Part shown: piece by piece, positions 11,318-23,126 of the stretch
Numbering within the stretch: position 1 is the first letter of the stretch
How the letters are laid out: the number at the start of each line of letters is the position of its first letter
DNA from: Casuarina equisetifolia
Lineage: Eukaryota > Streptophyta > Magnoliopsida > Fagales > Casuarinaceae
Direction of reading: 5' to 3'
DNA length: 64,000 nt
Assembly (NCBI GenBank): GCA_028551475.1
Contig: CM052357.1
Coordinates: forward strand, 19,515,931 to 19,579,930
Position numbers and translations under genes: made by a program
Notes under the pieces: model-generated
Database searches by the model: none
Told to the model about the DNA's origin: nothing
What the model saw: the letters and a program-made list of their open reading frames with translations, nothing else

Positions 11318-13194
11318 TGACATTGGGAGCTTACCAATTTTGATGAATTTGTGTTCATCAATTTGTAGCCTTTAAAGCAAAAGATGGCCCTAATTCTGCA
11401 TTGTTCAGATCAGCTTCCTAGTTCTTTCGTTAACCACTTTTCCACACAAAGCAAGCTCCACTGGAGCCTCTCCAAGGCACTTCATTTATATCCCTTAGTC
11501 ATTTCTTTACAACAGCAATTTTACTCAAAACCCAACATGTCTGAACCATCATTCAAAACAAAAACATTCTATGTTCCTCCTCATGGGCGAGAGAACAATT
11601 ATCAAAAACAACTGCATGTTAAAACACTTCTTCCGGCCATTTCACAACAATCTCGAACCAGCCCGTCTCCACCTGTGCCATTGTCTTTACCTGACAGCAA
11701 CTTGGCCACGACTTCTCTACTATTATTTATGCTCATGAATCTGACCAGTTTTGCCATGTGAAATCGCACTATGAGGACGAGTCCCCTTACCCACAACAAG
11801 TTTGTATATGTAGACGGTTAATATCTTGCTCCCAATAAAGACTCACCCTTATTTCCGTTGTGGAAAAGAAGCAATGTCGTTTACTTAACTTGGATTCTTA
11901 ACTCCCTTTTTGAGTACCTCCACAAGGGTTTAATCTACACTAACGATGCTTCTGAGATACGGGAGGAGTTATGTGACCGGTATAATTTGGTTCACACAAG
12001 CTAGTTATATGATATTGTCATTGAACTCAACCACATCCAAAAAGAAGAAGACAAGGTTTCTATTTATTTCAACCGTCTGAAGGAACTCCAAGATAAGTAC
12101 AATGTTCTCATAAGGCTTAACCATCTAACTATGGCCTACACCAAGCCATGGAAAGCCCATGAGGAGTAGATGCAGTTTTTTGGCTTCTTGCCTAGATTGA
12201 ATGATTGCTATGGGGGAATGAGAGCAAATTCTGATAATGAACCCGTTACCGACTGTTAAAAATGCTTTTTTGATGGTTTGTAAGGCTGAATACCTCGTCA
12301 ACTGTTGGGGAAAACAATGGACTCTAAAGTTTTTGTTGCAAATTCCACTAGCGAAGTAAGAGGTTACGGCCACATTCAAAAACGTATTAGGCTAGGTTGG
12401 GATCATTTAATTGTCATTGACAATAGTCTTGAAAATGACATGTCATTCTCAATAAAGATAGGCCAAAACAATTTGTCAACCAAAAATGGGCACAAAAAGG
12501 CTAAAGTGCAATTATTATGGAAGAATGGAGATTCTATAGGACTACTACAAAGTTTATGGACATAAGTGCAAAGATTGGTACAAGCTCTACAAAGTTTTAC
12601 TAGAACATAAAGACTACAATGGAGATTCTAATGCCAATTTCACTACACCAAACTATGATCATGTGTTCATCACCAAAACCTACTACTAGCATTTTATAAA
12701 TTTCCTCAAGTTAGATGTAGTTAAAAAGGTCTAGGCATAGCTAACAAGTTCACTTGAATTCTTAAGTAGATGTTGGATTATTGATAGTAGGGTTTAGTAA
12801 TCATATAATAGCTCATTACCAATTGCTTGTTCATGTGCCTTTAACACTAGGTCTATTAAATTCCTAAATAGTGATATTGCTTCAATAACACACATTGGTG
12901 ATATTACCATATCTTGCCACTTGAAATTACATGTTGTGCTTTATTCCTCTACCTTTAAATTCAATTTGATTTTTGTTTCTAAATTTTATCTTAAGAATAA
13001 TTGCTTACTAATCTTTTATTATGAATTTTATGTTTTTCAGGACCTTTTAACGAGTAAAGCTAAAGCTAAAGGACTTAGTAGAATAAGAAATGGGCTTTAT
13101 ATTTTATTATACATCATAAGGACCAATTAGTTGACCAATTGTCTATTTGTTGTCTAATTTCTATATATTCATCTTTCTTAGGTCCTTATGCAAC

Positions 13195-14830
13195 CTTGGG
13201 GCCGAGGGGATGAGGGTACATGTGAACTAGGATTCAATTAAGCTTAATTTACTTGAAATTAGTCACTGAGTAAATGTTACTCTTGGTATAGAACAAAGTA
13301 TGTAGTAGTTGAACAATGTCCAAAGCCATTCAGTACACACCCAATAATCCAAAATAAATTACACTTACACAAATAAACTCTATCAAATAATATATGAATT
13401 AATTGTTCACTAGAAATGTCATGTCATGTAGTAATCAAAGCAACGTAGTGAGCAAATACAACCTCACACATTCAGGAAACAAACTAAGATACTTGAATAA
13501 GCTTAGTAAAAAAAATTTGTAAGATGACACATAAAATTTTTTTAAGTGATTGAACCAAGGATCTAGCCTACCTCTTTTAACTCACCATCATAGAGTCTTT
13601 TTATCTTTAACAAAAATTACAGCTTGTAATTTCCAAGTAGTACACAGTTTTTATATAGATTTAGCAAGCCTCTCATGTCAAGGGATGTCTTACAAATGAA
13701 AGCCCCTAAATCAAATAATGATTTTAATTTTAGGGCTTGTGAGTTAGACCATCAACCAAGAATCAAAGTTAATAACAAGTAGATCTAAACTCAAACCAAC
13801 ATAATAAAGATACAATCAAAGAATAAAGCACACACTCACAAAGATCAAAGCTCAATATTGAGATTTTTCAGAATATTTTTAATACCAAGCTTTTATCTTG
13901 AATCACTTTTTATATTCAATCAAAGTAGCTCACTGTAGCTTCAAGTACTCTTGCATTGAAGGGATGTCAATAGTCCTTACAAGACTCTGGAGACTAATAG
14001 TGATAGAGAAAAGAGAGTGAAATCACAATTTGCACAAAGAAGGAGAGATTGTTTTCAAGTTTTTTGAGTGTGACCCCTGTTGTGTGTAAGAAAGAGTTGT
14101 TTTTCTTTTTGAAGACTCACGGGACACTATGTCAAATGATATCATTTGATTAAGTGATCAAAAGATCACTTCTTAATTTGTGTAGCTTGTTTAGGATCTA
14201 TTTTTCTCTTGCTTTAATTTCTTTATCCTTTCTTCATGATGGGTTTATAAGTGCTTTGAAAAACCAAGCCTGATTTGAATATTCTTTGAAACACTTGGAC
14301 ATCTAAGGGCCGCAATCCTCTCTCCACATTTTGACACCTTGCCTTATGAGATCCTTTTTCCAATAAGCTTCCCATTTGATCATATTGTAGTCTAGCTCCT
14401 TCAACACATGGACTTGGGCTTTTTGGATCATATGAGCTTATGTGTTTAACATAATCGAGCTCCATCATTTTAGCCTTTGTTAAATCTAAACCAACATGAA
14501 AAATATTTTTGAAGTATTTGGTTCAATAAAAATATGCATAAACGCCATCTAAAAAGTATTTGCATAATGATTTTCATAAGACCATATAATGTAAAATGTC
14601 TCCAATTATAATTCAATATAGCCACAAGAATATTTTCTTTAATGAAAACTCAATGGACATGAAAATTAGATTTTCCTTAGTATGCACATATTATCACCCT
14701 AAAATATTCCATGATTTTATCACGTTAAAATCTTATATTATCCTTAATCAGGATTATCATAAAAAAAATATTAATGTTCATATTCCAACAATCTTTGGCA
14801 TGTAATTATTTAAATTTCCAAGTCTAGCAT
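13195..14830. other. Unidentified sequence nested in the Copia fossil
   Basis: Copia protein similarity stops near 13190 (end of the protease/pre-integrase part) and resumes near 14830 (pre-integrase/integrase). The roughly 1.6 kb between has no recognisable Copia content and no convincing reading frame. I could not define terminal repeats, so it may be a nested insertion or a locally unrecognisable stretch. Confidence 0.4.
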
Positions 14831-17620
14831 TGTAAACATGGACATATGTCCGATGCAAAATTTAAATTTCTCAATAAATTTTAGTATTTTAGTTTCCCTC
14901 ATGAATTGGAATATGACATTTGCCTTCTTACAAAACAAACTTATAAACTATTTCCCACAAGTGACACTATCACACAATGGATTTTTTATTTGATCCATGT
15001 TAATGTTTAAGGACCTTATTGCATCCCCAATCATGATGGATTATGTTATTTTTTCACCATCATTGATAACTTTTCATAAGGGACTTAGACATTCCTAATG
15101 AAAGCCTAAAATGTGACAACTTCTCATTTAGAAGCATTTTTCAACATGATAAAAAATAAATAAAAATCAATGTTGATGTCAAGCACATAACAATGACAAC
15201 TTATTGAATTTATTTAATCATGCCACCAACATTTTTTTTTCTTGTAGAGAGATTTTATATGAGAGCTTTTTCATTTACATTATTCAACAAAATGATGTTA
15301 TTAAACACAAACATCATAACATCTAGATGTTGCTCATGCTCTAAAATTTCAAAGTCGATGCCTATTAATTTTAAGGTGAATGTATACTCATTACCATTGA
15401 TCTTATCAATTAGATGTTATCTTTTATCCTATATAGATGTACCCTTTTTGAAAAATTATTTGGCAAAACACCAAAACAGTTTTCATCTTAGAGTCTTTAG
15501 TTGGTTTTGTTATTCACCATTGTAAGGCCTAAAGGCAAGTTTGGTTCACATGTCATTCCTAGCATTTTTATGGGTTATTCAAATGGGAAAAAGGGCTATT
15601 GCTTATGGAATACCAAGAGTCATAATTTCTTTGTAAGTTATGATATACATTTTTCATGAGATTTTTCTTTCAATTGCCTAAATGAAGCATGTCTCTTATT
15701 CTACCTTGCAATTTCTTTTAATGGCACCTCTTGATGAAGGTCTTACCATAAGTCATCTATACTAACACCATTTCCCTTTACCCTAATGCCTAACCTTTAT
15801 GCTTAACACTTGGATACCTTTACTCCCATTAGGGAGACCTTTAATTTCATCATTCATCCACTGCCACTTGTTAACCCATCTAATGTGTTCTCTAATGATG
15901 AATAAGAACATCTTATTCCCTCATTAGGTGATCTTATTGCACTACCATACCAATCCTCTTTGACCATTTAACCAACTACTTAGAGCTATGATTATATTCA
16001 TCCAACCCTCACTATTGCAAAGAGTGTCTTATCTTAAAATCTACTTTTGCCTACCTCTACTATGTGCATTTGTTTGCTTCCAACCCATATATCACCATGA
16101 GGCAATTAAAGATCCTCATTGAAAAGATGCTATGGATTAGATATTACAAGCTTTGGAAGCTAATAGCATTTAAAAGATTATTGATTTGCCCTAGGGTAGG
16201 AAACCTATCAATTGCAAATGAGGCAATTTAATCAAGTATGATGTATATGGGACTATCGAGTGATACAAGGCTAAATTAGTAAACAAGGATTTCAATAAGA
16301 AAAAAAGGTATTAATTTCCATGAAACTTTTGCACTAGTGGTCAAGCACATCACTATAAGGAGTGCTCTTTCATTAACTTCTCAGAGACATTGGGATATTA
16401 ACCAAATAGATGCGCATATTGCTTTTCTACAAGGTGATCTTTATGAGGAGGTTTATATACATCTTATACTTGGTAATCTGAGCAAGGAAGAGATTAAAGG
16501 TTTGCAAACTACACAAATCCCTTCATATGATTTGAAATAAGTATCTAAGTAATGGTATAATAAGTTTACAACAACATTGGTAGTAATTGGTTACACAAAT
16601 TCTTTATGTGATCCCTTGTTATTCATTTAAACATGAAATGGTTCCATAAACAATATTTTAATCACAAGTGATCACAATGAGGGCATTCCAAATTTGAAGG
16701 CACATTACATTCAATCTTTCACATTAAGGACTTATGAGACTTTCAATTCTATTTAGAGGTTAAGGTCCTTCATGATTACATTATTATTTACTTGAGCCAA
16801 TAGAAGTATATTTTGGAACTCATTGATGACTTAGGCCTCATGGGTTACAAACTAGTTGGTAACCCTATGGATACAAGCTGAAAGCTCACTACTCACCAAT
16901 GTGATCAAGGCATTATAGTTTCTTGTGACGATGATTCCCATTCAAAGATATCCTAAAGTATCAATAACTCATTAGTATATTCATCTATCACAATATTACT
17001 TGACTTAACATATTGTATGTTGTTCAAAATTGAAGTCATTTTACACACACCCCTAAGAACTCACATTAGGAAGAAGTAATTACAACTGTCTAAGTTTGGG
17101 TTTGTTTATTCTATCTTTAGGGAGATTTTAACTATAAACTTATTATGATTCCAATTATGCTATGTGAAAGATGGAGAGGAAAATAATCACTGGATTTTAT
17201 GTATTACTTGCCAACTATTCAATCTTGGAAGAATAAGAAACAAAACATTATCCCTAGATCTTTCACCAAAATAGAATATCATGTTGTGGCCACTACTACT
17301 TTTGAGATCACGTGGCTAGTGAGTTTACTTTGTGACATGCAAATAACTTTGCATCAACTTGTTCAACTATTTTGTGACAACATGGTTGCCATGGATCTTG
17401 TAGCGAACCCTAATGTTCATTAGCGCAACAAACATGTTAATGTCGATTTCCATTTTATTTTTGAAAATAATCCATCATTAAATGATAAAGACTACACATG
17501 TTGAAACTAACAACCAATTTGCTAATGTGTTAACTAAAATGTTAAGCATTATTCAGCACTTCTATCTCTTATGCAAGCTTAACATTTTCAATTTTTATCA
17601 ATCACCAGCTTAAGGGAGGT

Positions 17621-17892
17621 TATTATGACGTGCTAGTTGTGCACATTTAAGTAATATTGTAGTTTTTCATACTTGTATAGTCTCCTTGTGTTGCAAGTTA
17701 ACCCAATCACATAAAGTTTGTGTTGTATCTTTTTTTTTTTCTCTATATATGTGTGCCATCAAGTGTTGTATCTTTGTATCATTGAAAGCAAGAGAGGTTA
17801 CTACATCTCTTTATTCTCCTATAATTTGGTTTTGGTTGTAGTAATATACGAGCATTTTATCCAAACCATACATCTCTTTATTGATTTCTTCA
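17621..17892 (+). repeat. 3' LTR of the Copia fossil
   Basis: This is the partner of 11053-11317. It is preceded by the purine tract TTAAGGGAGGT and followed directly by the target duplication ACATG. Confidence 0.8.
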
Positions 17893-17897
17893 ACATG

Positions 17898-18306
17898 CAC
17901 ATCATAGGACACAAACTAGTCTCAAACATTCATCTCAATATAACACAAGTTTTTCTCTCACATCAATAAAGATAAAGCACACAAAAGGCTAATACCAAAA
18001 CCCACGAAAACTACAAACATAGAGCATTTCGATCCTAACTCTTTGGTCTGTTTTCCCCTTTGAATCCAAATCTTCTATAGTCTTTAGGCAAAAGACACAA
18101 TGAGCTCCTTGATTCTTTACCCCCATTCACCCGATACTATCAAGAAGACAGTGAATGAGGTGGTAATAAATAATACATGCAGTGGGGCTTTCCCATACTT
18201 TGACATATCATCATAAGTTCACAGTGACCTCGTTAACAATTTACACTAACCACGGTGTTCTGACCTTATCATCTTAGCACACCCAAAAATTATGCTTGTC
18301 TCACCC
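17898..18306. other. Intergenic; 3' flank of the MYB gene
   Basis: No gene is seen. The left part may be the remainder of the minus-strand Copia fossil's 5' LTR, displaced by the + strand insertion. The right part is probably MYB 3' UTR. Confidence 0.35.
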
Positions 18307-20516
18307 CTAGGAAATGAACGGATATATGGGCTCTTGGAGCAAGAGAGCAGTAGTTGGACCCATTAATCCACGATCTGTCTCCACCATGCATAAGTCCACC
18401 AATGGCAATGGCTGCTCCCAAAAGCTTTGGAATTCTTCAAGGGGTTTTGCTGAAACAAAGTTCTCCTCCATCATTTGGTTTCCATATAAGACCTCTGATG
18501 ACAATGGCTGATCCCTAAAACTTTGGAATTCTTCGAATTTTTTCAATGAATCAAAGGTCACCTCTGTTTTTTGGTTCCTTCGGAAGTCCTCAAATGAAAA
18601 TGGCAGATCGCATGAACTATGGAGTTCTTCAAATGTTTTCAGTGAACAGAAATTCTCTTCTGTGGTTTGGTTTCTATGAGTTTCAACGGCAAGGTCAGTA
18701 CTTGATGAAGAGAGGTCACCAGGGAATTGCTGTGGCAGAATTTGTATACCACTAGCGCCAACCAAGTTCGATACTTCCGGGACACCGCGAAGTAACTCAT
18801 TCCGCTTAACTTCAACAACAGATGCTTTCACCAAATGTGGTTCAGGTTTTGATGCAAAGTTGCTTTTAATGCTCTTTCTCAAGTGAGAGTGCCAGTAATT
18901 TTTTATTTCATTATCTGTTCGTCCAGGAAGCTTTGCCGCAATTGCAGACCATCTGAAATAAAAGAAACACAATAAGGACATTACCAAATGTGATGTAGGA
19001 GAGCAACCTAGGATCATTTTCATTTGATACAACTAATTACCAGATGCTCCATGGATCCTAGAGTATTTGATACTTGATGGAATTTGCAACGGAAATTGAG
19101 GTGTGAAAGCATTGATCTTAACCAAACTACATAAAGGGAGTGACAGAGAAGAGCGACCACCCAATTTCTTATTGGCTTTTTATCTATCTTCGCTATTGTC
19201 GACCCCATGCATACCTATATGTTCAAAGGGACTTCGGTTGTTCCCTCAGTTAGGACTTCTTAATAGAACAAAAGATCCTTGTATTCTTTCTTCAACACTA
19301 TCTGATTCTATACCTGATCTTGAATTAGAACAATGTAAAAAGCAACGTTGGTAGCTCGACCATCTGCAAGCCGTCTTACGAATTCCAGACCGTCAAATCA
19401 TGATATATAGAGGAAACTTTAGTGAAGGATCCAATCAAGAATTAAGTAATCAAAGCCATTGGAAAATTACTATACCACTATATTGACAAGTATAAAGAAT
19501 AATTTAAAGGAGTTTTACACATATAAAACAGAAAGAAGATGCGCCTTGGTAAGATTAGTACAACCCGCATGTGTAGTTCGAAACCAAAGAATGTGGGCTT
19601 GGCCCAAGCAGCCTAGCCCCCATAATAATGACTACAACTTTAAAGTATTACCTAGCCATCTCATTAAACATTTAGTTTTTGAAACTCTCTTCGAGTTATG
19701 TGGTCGGATTCTAGCTTCCAAAGCTAAGTGCTAACATCATGATGATTCTGGAAAATCCATGCAGATTTCAATCAATACTGGCCCATCTTTATAGTAGTTT
19801 ATACATGCAGTTTCAAATATAATATCAAGCATGAAAGTCTATAAATATGAATTAAAAATATTGTTTAAAAGAGGTGCCAGAGTATGATCACGGGAATTTG
19901 CAAGTTCAATTTTATACATGTGAGCTGGAAAGAAATTTAGTTGTACCCAAGCATCCACTAATCGGAATAAGAATTCAGCTGCTAAATTCAAAATAAAGCC
20001 CTTCGGGTTGCCAAAGCGCTCCACGAAAATGTCACTTTTGTCATAATGAATGAGAGAATCCATACCGAAACAACACTGTTTATATGCATGAGTAGACAAT
20101 TACCGGTTTCCCAGCATATCGTGCCACTTGAGTATTGTTTCATCCTCTTCCTTGCTGAAGTTTCCACGCTTAATATCTGGCCTCAGGTAGTTCATCCAAC
20201 GGAGTCTGCAACTCTTTCCAGACCTTGCCAAACCTAAAACAAAAGAAAGAAATGAAGGGTCAATCAGGGTATCACCGGCAAGATCATATTGTATGACCAC
20301 CAAAAGCAACTTGGAAAGACTAAATTACAATTTCATTACCAAGGTTTTTTATTCACTGAAATGGAACTTTTATTGGTTCCTACCTGCAGGGTTTGGAATC
20401 TGATTCCAATTCCAAATGCCAAATCGGTTAATGTAAGCTGTCAGCTTCTGATCTTCGTCGGGACTCCATGCCCCTTTTCTCAATGGCATCTTCGCAGCAC
20501 GGGGAGCCTTACCCAT
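18307..20516 (-). CDS. R2R3-MYB transcription factor (MYB13/14/15-like)
   Basis: Three exons on the minus strand, 20516-20384 (133 nt), 20233-20104 (130 nt) and 18952-18307 (646 nt), give 302 residues. The 133/130-nt first two exons are the classic plant R2R3-MYB structure. R2 has its three Trp ([28 protein letters not shown]). R3 reads [35 protein letters not shown] and [10 protein letters not shown] chose the ATG at 20516 (MGKAPR) rather than the in-frame ATG at 20558, which sits close to the expected transcription start below a TATA box at 20582-20588. The DNA-binding domain resembles the MYB13/14/15 subgroup from memory; the subgroup is tentative. The C-terminal third carries three tandem 32-residue repeats that I do not recognise from other MYBs. 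It should be a nuclear DNA-binding regulator; its targets are unknown. Confidence 0.9.
18391..18678 (-). repeat. Three tandem 96-bp coding repeats in MYB exon 3
   Basis: In protein, residues about 180-211, 212-243 and 244-275 follow the pattern (R/G)NQxxExxFxSxKxxEEFQSFxxQPLxxxDL. Each unit is exactly 32 codons and the array is in frame. All three copies have diverged but keep NQ, E, F, K, EE and the aromatic/Pro end. Confidence 0.85.
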
Positions 20517-20581
20517 CTTTGTCCTAATTATAGCTCGTTTTCGACCTCCGAACCTCAATACACTACAAGTAGGTAATCTCC

Positions 20582-20588
20582 ATTTATA
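20582..20588 (-). promoter_or_regulatory. Putative TATA box of the MYB gene
   Basis: The minus strand reads GTTATAAATGG about 65-70 bp upstream of the chosen ATG. This places transcription start near 20555 and supports starting at 20516. Confidence 0.55.
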
Positions 20589-20599
20589 ACGTATTCACT

Positions 20600-23126
20600 T
20601 GAAAACGAGTTTGGAGCTTTGAGACCTCACAAATGTTCAAAATCAAAGGAATCATGTTCAAGTGAATGGTTCATCTTGGACAAAGTCATAGTAGTGTATA
20701 TTTAAATGCGACTTAGAGGTGGCGACGACATTGAAAACTGCAAGGTCTTTGTAAATCTTTTGGGCTTGTTATAAACAAGCTGAGATGTTTATTCCATCTA
20801 GAAGCAAACTAAATAATGTCAAGGCGATCATAGTAGCCACCAATGAAGGGCATACCAACAAAGGTCTTAATTAATTCAACTTTTTCTATCTATATCCTGT
20901 AATGTTTCTGTTCAAGCTGTCAGGAGTGAATCAGAATGATCTATATGGTTTCTGGGATATGCTGATTAAGGCACTTACATAATGCTACTACTAAATAATA
21001 GGAGGCAAGAATGTTGATGAAAACAAACCGAACTTACCACCAGAAAAAGGGTAGAATACACTGGAGAATTACAACTAGATTGTTGATCATGGTTTTTATA
21101 ACACTAGTTGTTGTTGAGGAAAAAGGGACAGAGTACTCCAAGTTTGAATTCAACTGTCTGGGATCATTGCTCGTGAGCATTCTCTATGTAAGGAAATAAC
21201 AGGCAAGGCAAGCTAGAAGTAGATGCAAGCAATGGCATCCAACAAGAGGATACCGTCACTAAGAATGTCCGTTTTCAGTGCTATTAAGCTCAAAAGTAAT
21301 GGAGTCGACGAATTATTACTACAAACAAATAAAGCATCCGATCCTTGAGGAGACTATTATGGCTTATGGGGATCATATTTTTGAATTATTGACGATCAAC
21401 CGACGTATTTGGACGAAGTAGGAGGCGACTTTTGTGAAAACATGGAAGAGGACAAGGAGAAACGAGTATCACATGTTGATGGATAATCTGAATAGGTGAG
21501 TCAATTTTATTCACGAGATATGCTATGACACCCAAGTCAAAGTCACCCTTCATGCGCCATTGGATCCTTACATTCAACTCCTCATGTTTCCGTTTCATAC
21601 TTCAAATTCAAAGGACGGTACAAATATATTTAGGTATATGATTAGATTTATGTCCGACAAAACAGTGGTGACAAAGTAAAAAATCAGCAGATGAACCAGT
21701 CAGAAACCTGCACCAACGGCCCTTGGGCTGGGCGTGCCTGTCGTAGACCATGTAGCCTCATCTGAATTATGTGCTCAAGGTGGTATTTCCCAATACCTAG
21801 GCCATGCTCGAGCAAAACCCATAGACACTTTTAGTGGTAGGAGCTTGAATTTAATCCCAAAAAGTCAATTTCTAGCCAAATTCCCTTCTATGACAAAATC
21901 GTCCAACTTGTTTTTTTGATACGAGAGAATGAAATTTATTACATTATCTCTTACTTAAATTTACATTGTCCATAATATGGGTGGAGCCAATTACTATCCA
22001 GGGATAGTAATTTGCAGGTACCATTGGATTGAGTCCACTAGATTAGATTATGGTTTGACTTTGATACCATTAGTTATGACTTTAGATTTTGTTTCAAAAA
22101 TTCAACCTAATAAAAGAAATAGTCAAATCTTTTTTATATGACTAAATTATCTCACTTGCCTTTAGACATGACAATTAAATCGGTTACATTTGTACTAGCG
22201 GAATAGATACAAAATCATCCACCTAAGCCACTCAAGAATATAAGTCACTGCTTTCAGAACCTATCCTTCCCTTGTGCAGAAGAGTAGGCTGCCATCTGAG
22301 CTTGGACAAAAGAGACAGACTAGGCTGCGTTTTCAATAGAATCAGTGAAGGAATTGGAATTGGAGCCGATGCAGTTCCGTCTATTTGATCTTAAAATGGT
22401 GTCCAGCGTCTGCAGGCCCCTCGTTGCCTCATAATGGTTTTTACCTTCAATACGACGGGAGGAAGACAAACCGTAAGTGCTTGGTGCGTAGGCGTAATAT
22501 TAATGGGTAGAATAGCAGCACCCACTTGCCCCATAACGACAACATGTGCAATCATACTTCCACAAGCGTTAAGATTCATATTGTAATTATGAGCTTCTCT
22601 CGGAAAATGTACATAGAGGTGTGTCTTAAGTTAGAATTATTGCAAATAATGCTAGATGTTCTCGTAATCCGGATCTGATCTGTTCAATTAGTCCTAACCA
22701 ACGAGCCAAGCAGGAAATCAAACCAGCAAAATGGGCAGATCAAAGTAACCATTTCCACATAGTTTATCGATAAAGATGGCATTTTCTACCACTGGATTAA
22801 GAAGATAAGAGTACAAACTGGGGGTCACTCTAAAAACCCCCACCAATAAGATACAGAGTTTCCTGTATGCTCAATTGTACACATACCAAGAACCTTCTTC
22901 AACACATATTTGGAAGCAGGCCAATGTTGCAGCCCCAAGAAGCACCTAGACCGAGCAATGCACCTTTACTTTCCTACGCCAACAACCACCAATGCTGAAA
23001 ATATACTGGCTTACGCCATGCAGGTTGCATAGCACCCCCTTGCTGGAAAGAATAGGAAGTCGACGTTGATTCATAAGTAGGGCCACTATTGGGATGGAGT
23101 ACTAAAGTTTCTGACTGCGCAGTATC
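20600..23126. other. Intergenic between MYB and PLAC8 genes
   Basis: No convincing coding sequence or element was recognised. The left side is MYB promoter. The right side (about 22800-23126) should hold the PLAC8 3' UTR. Confidence 0.5.

Larger units (their letters stand above)
11053..17892 (+). mobile_element. Copia (Ty1) LTR retrotransposon fossil with both LTRs
   Basis: The LTRs at about 11053-11317 and 17621-17892 are roughly 80 percent identical by eye and are flanked by the 5-bp duplication ACATG (11048-11052, 17893-17897). Internal remnants appear in the usual Copia order: gag about 11380-12260, zinc knuckle about 12510-12580, protease about 12770-13130, integrase about 14830-15650, reverse transcriptase about 16180-16800, RNase H about 17190-17460, and a purine-rich tract just before the 3' LTR. 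It is heavily broken throughout. The LTR divergence suggests an insertion well over ten million years ago. About 1.6 kb of foreign sequence interrupts it between protease and integrase. Confidence 0.85.
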
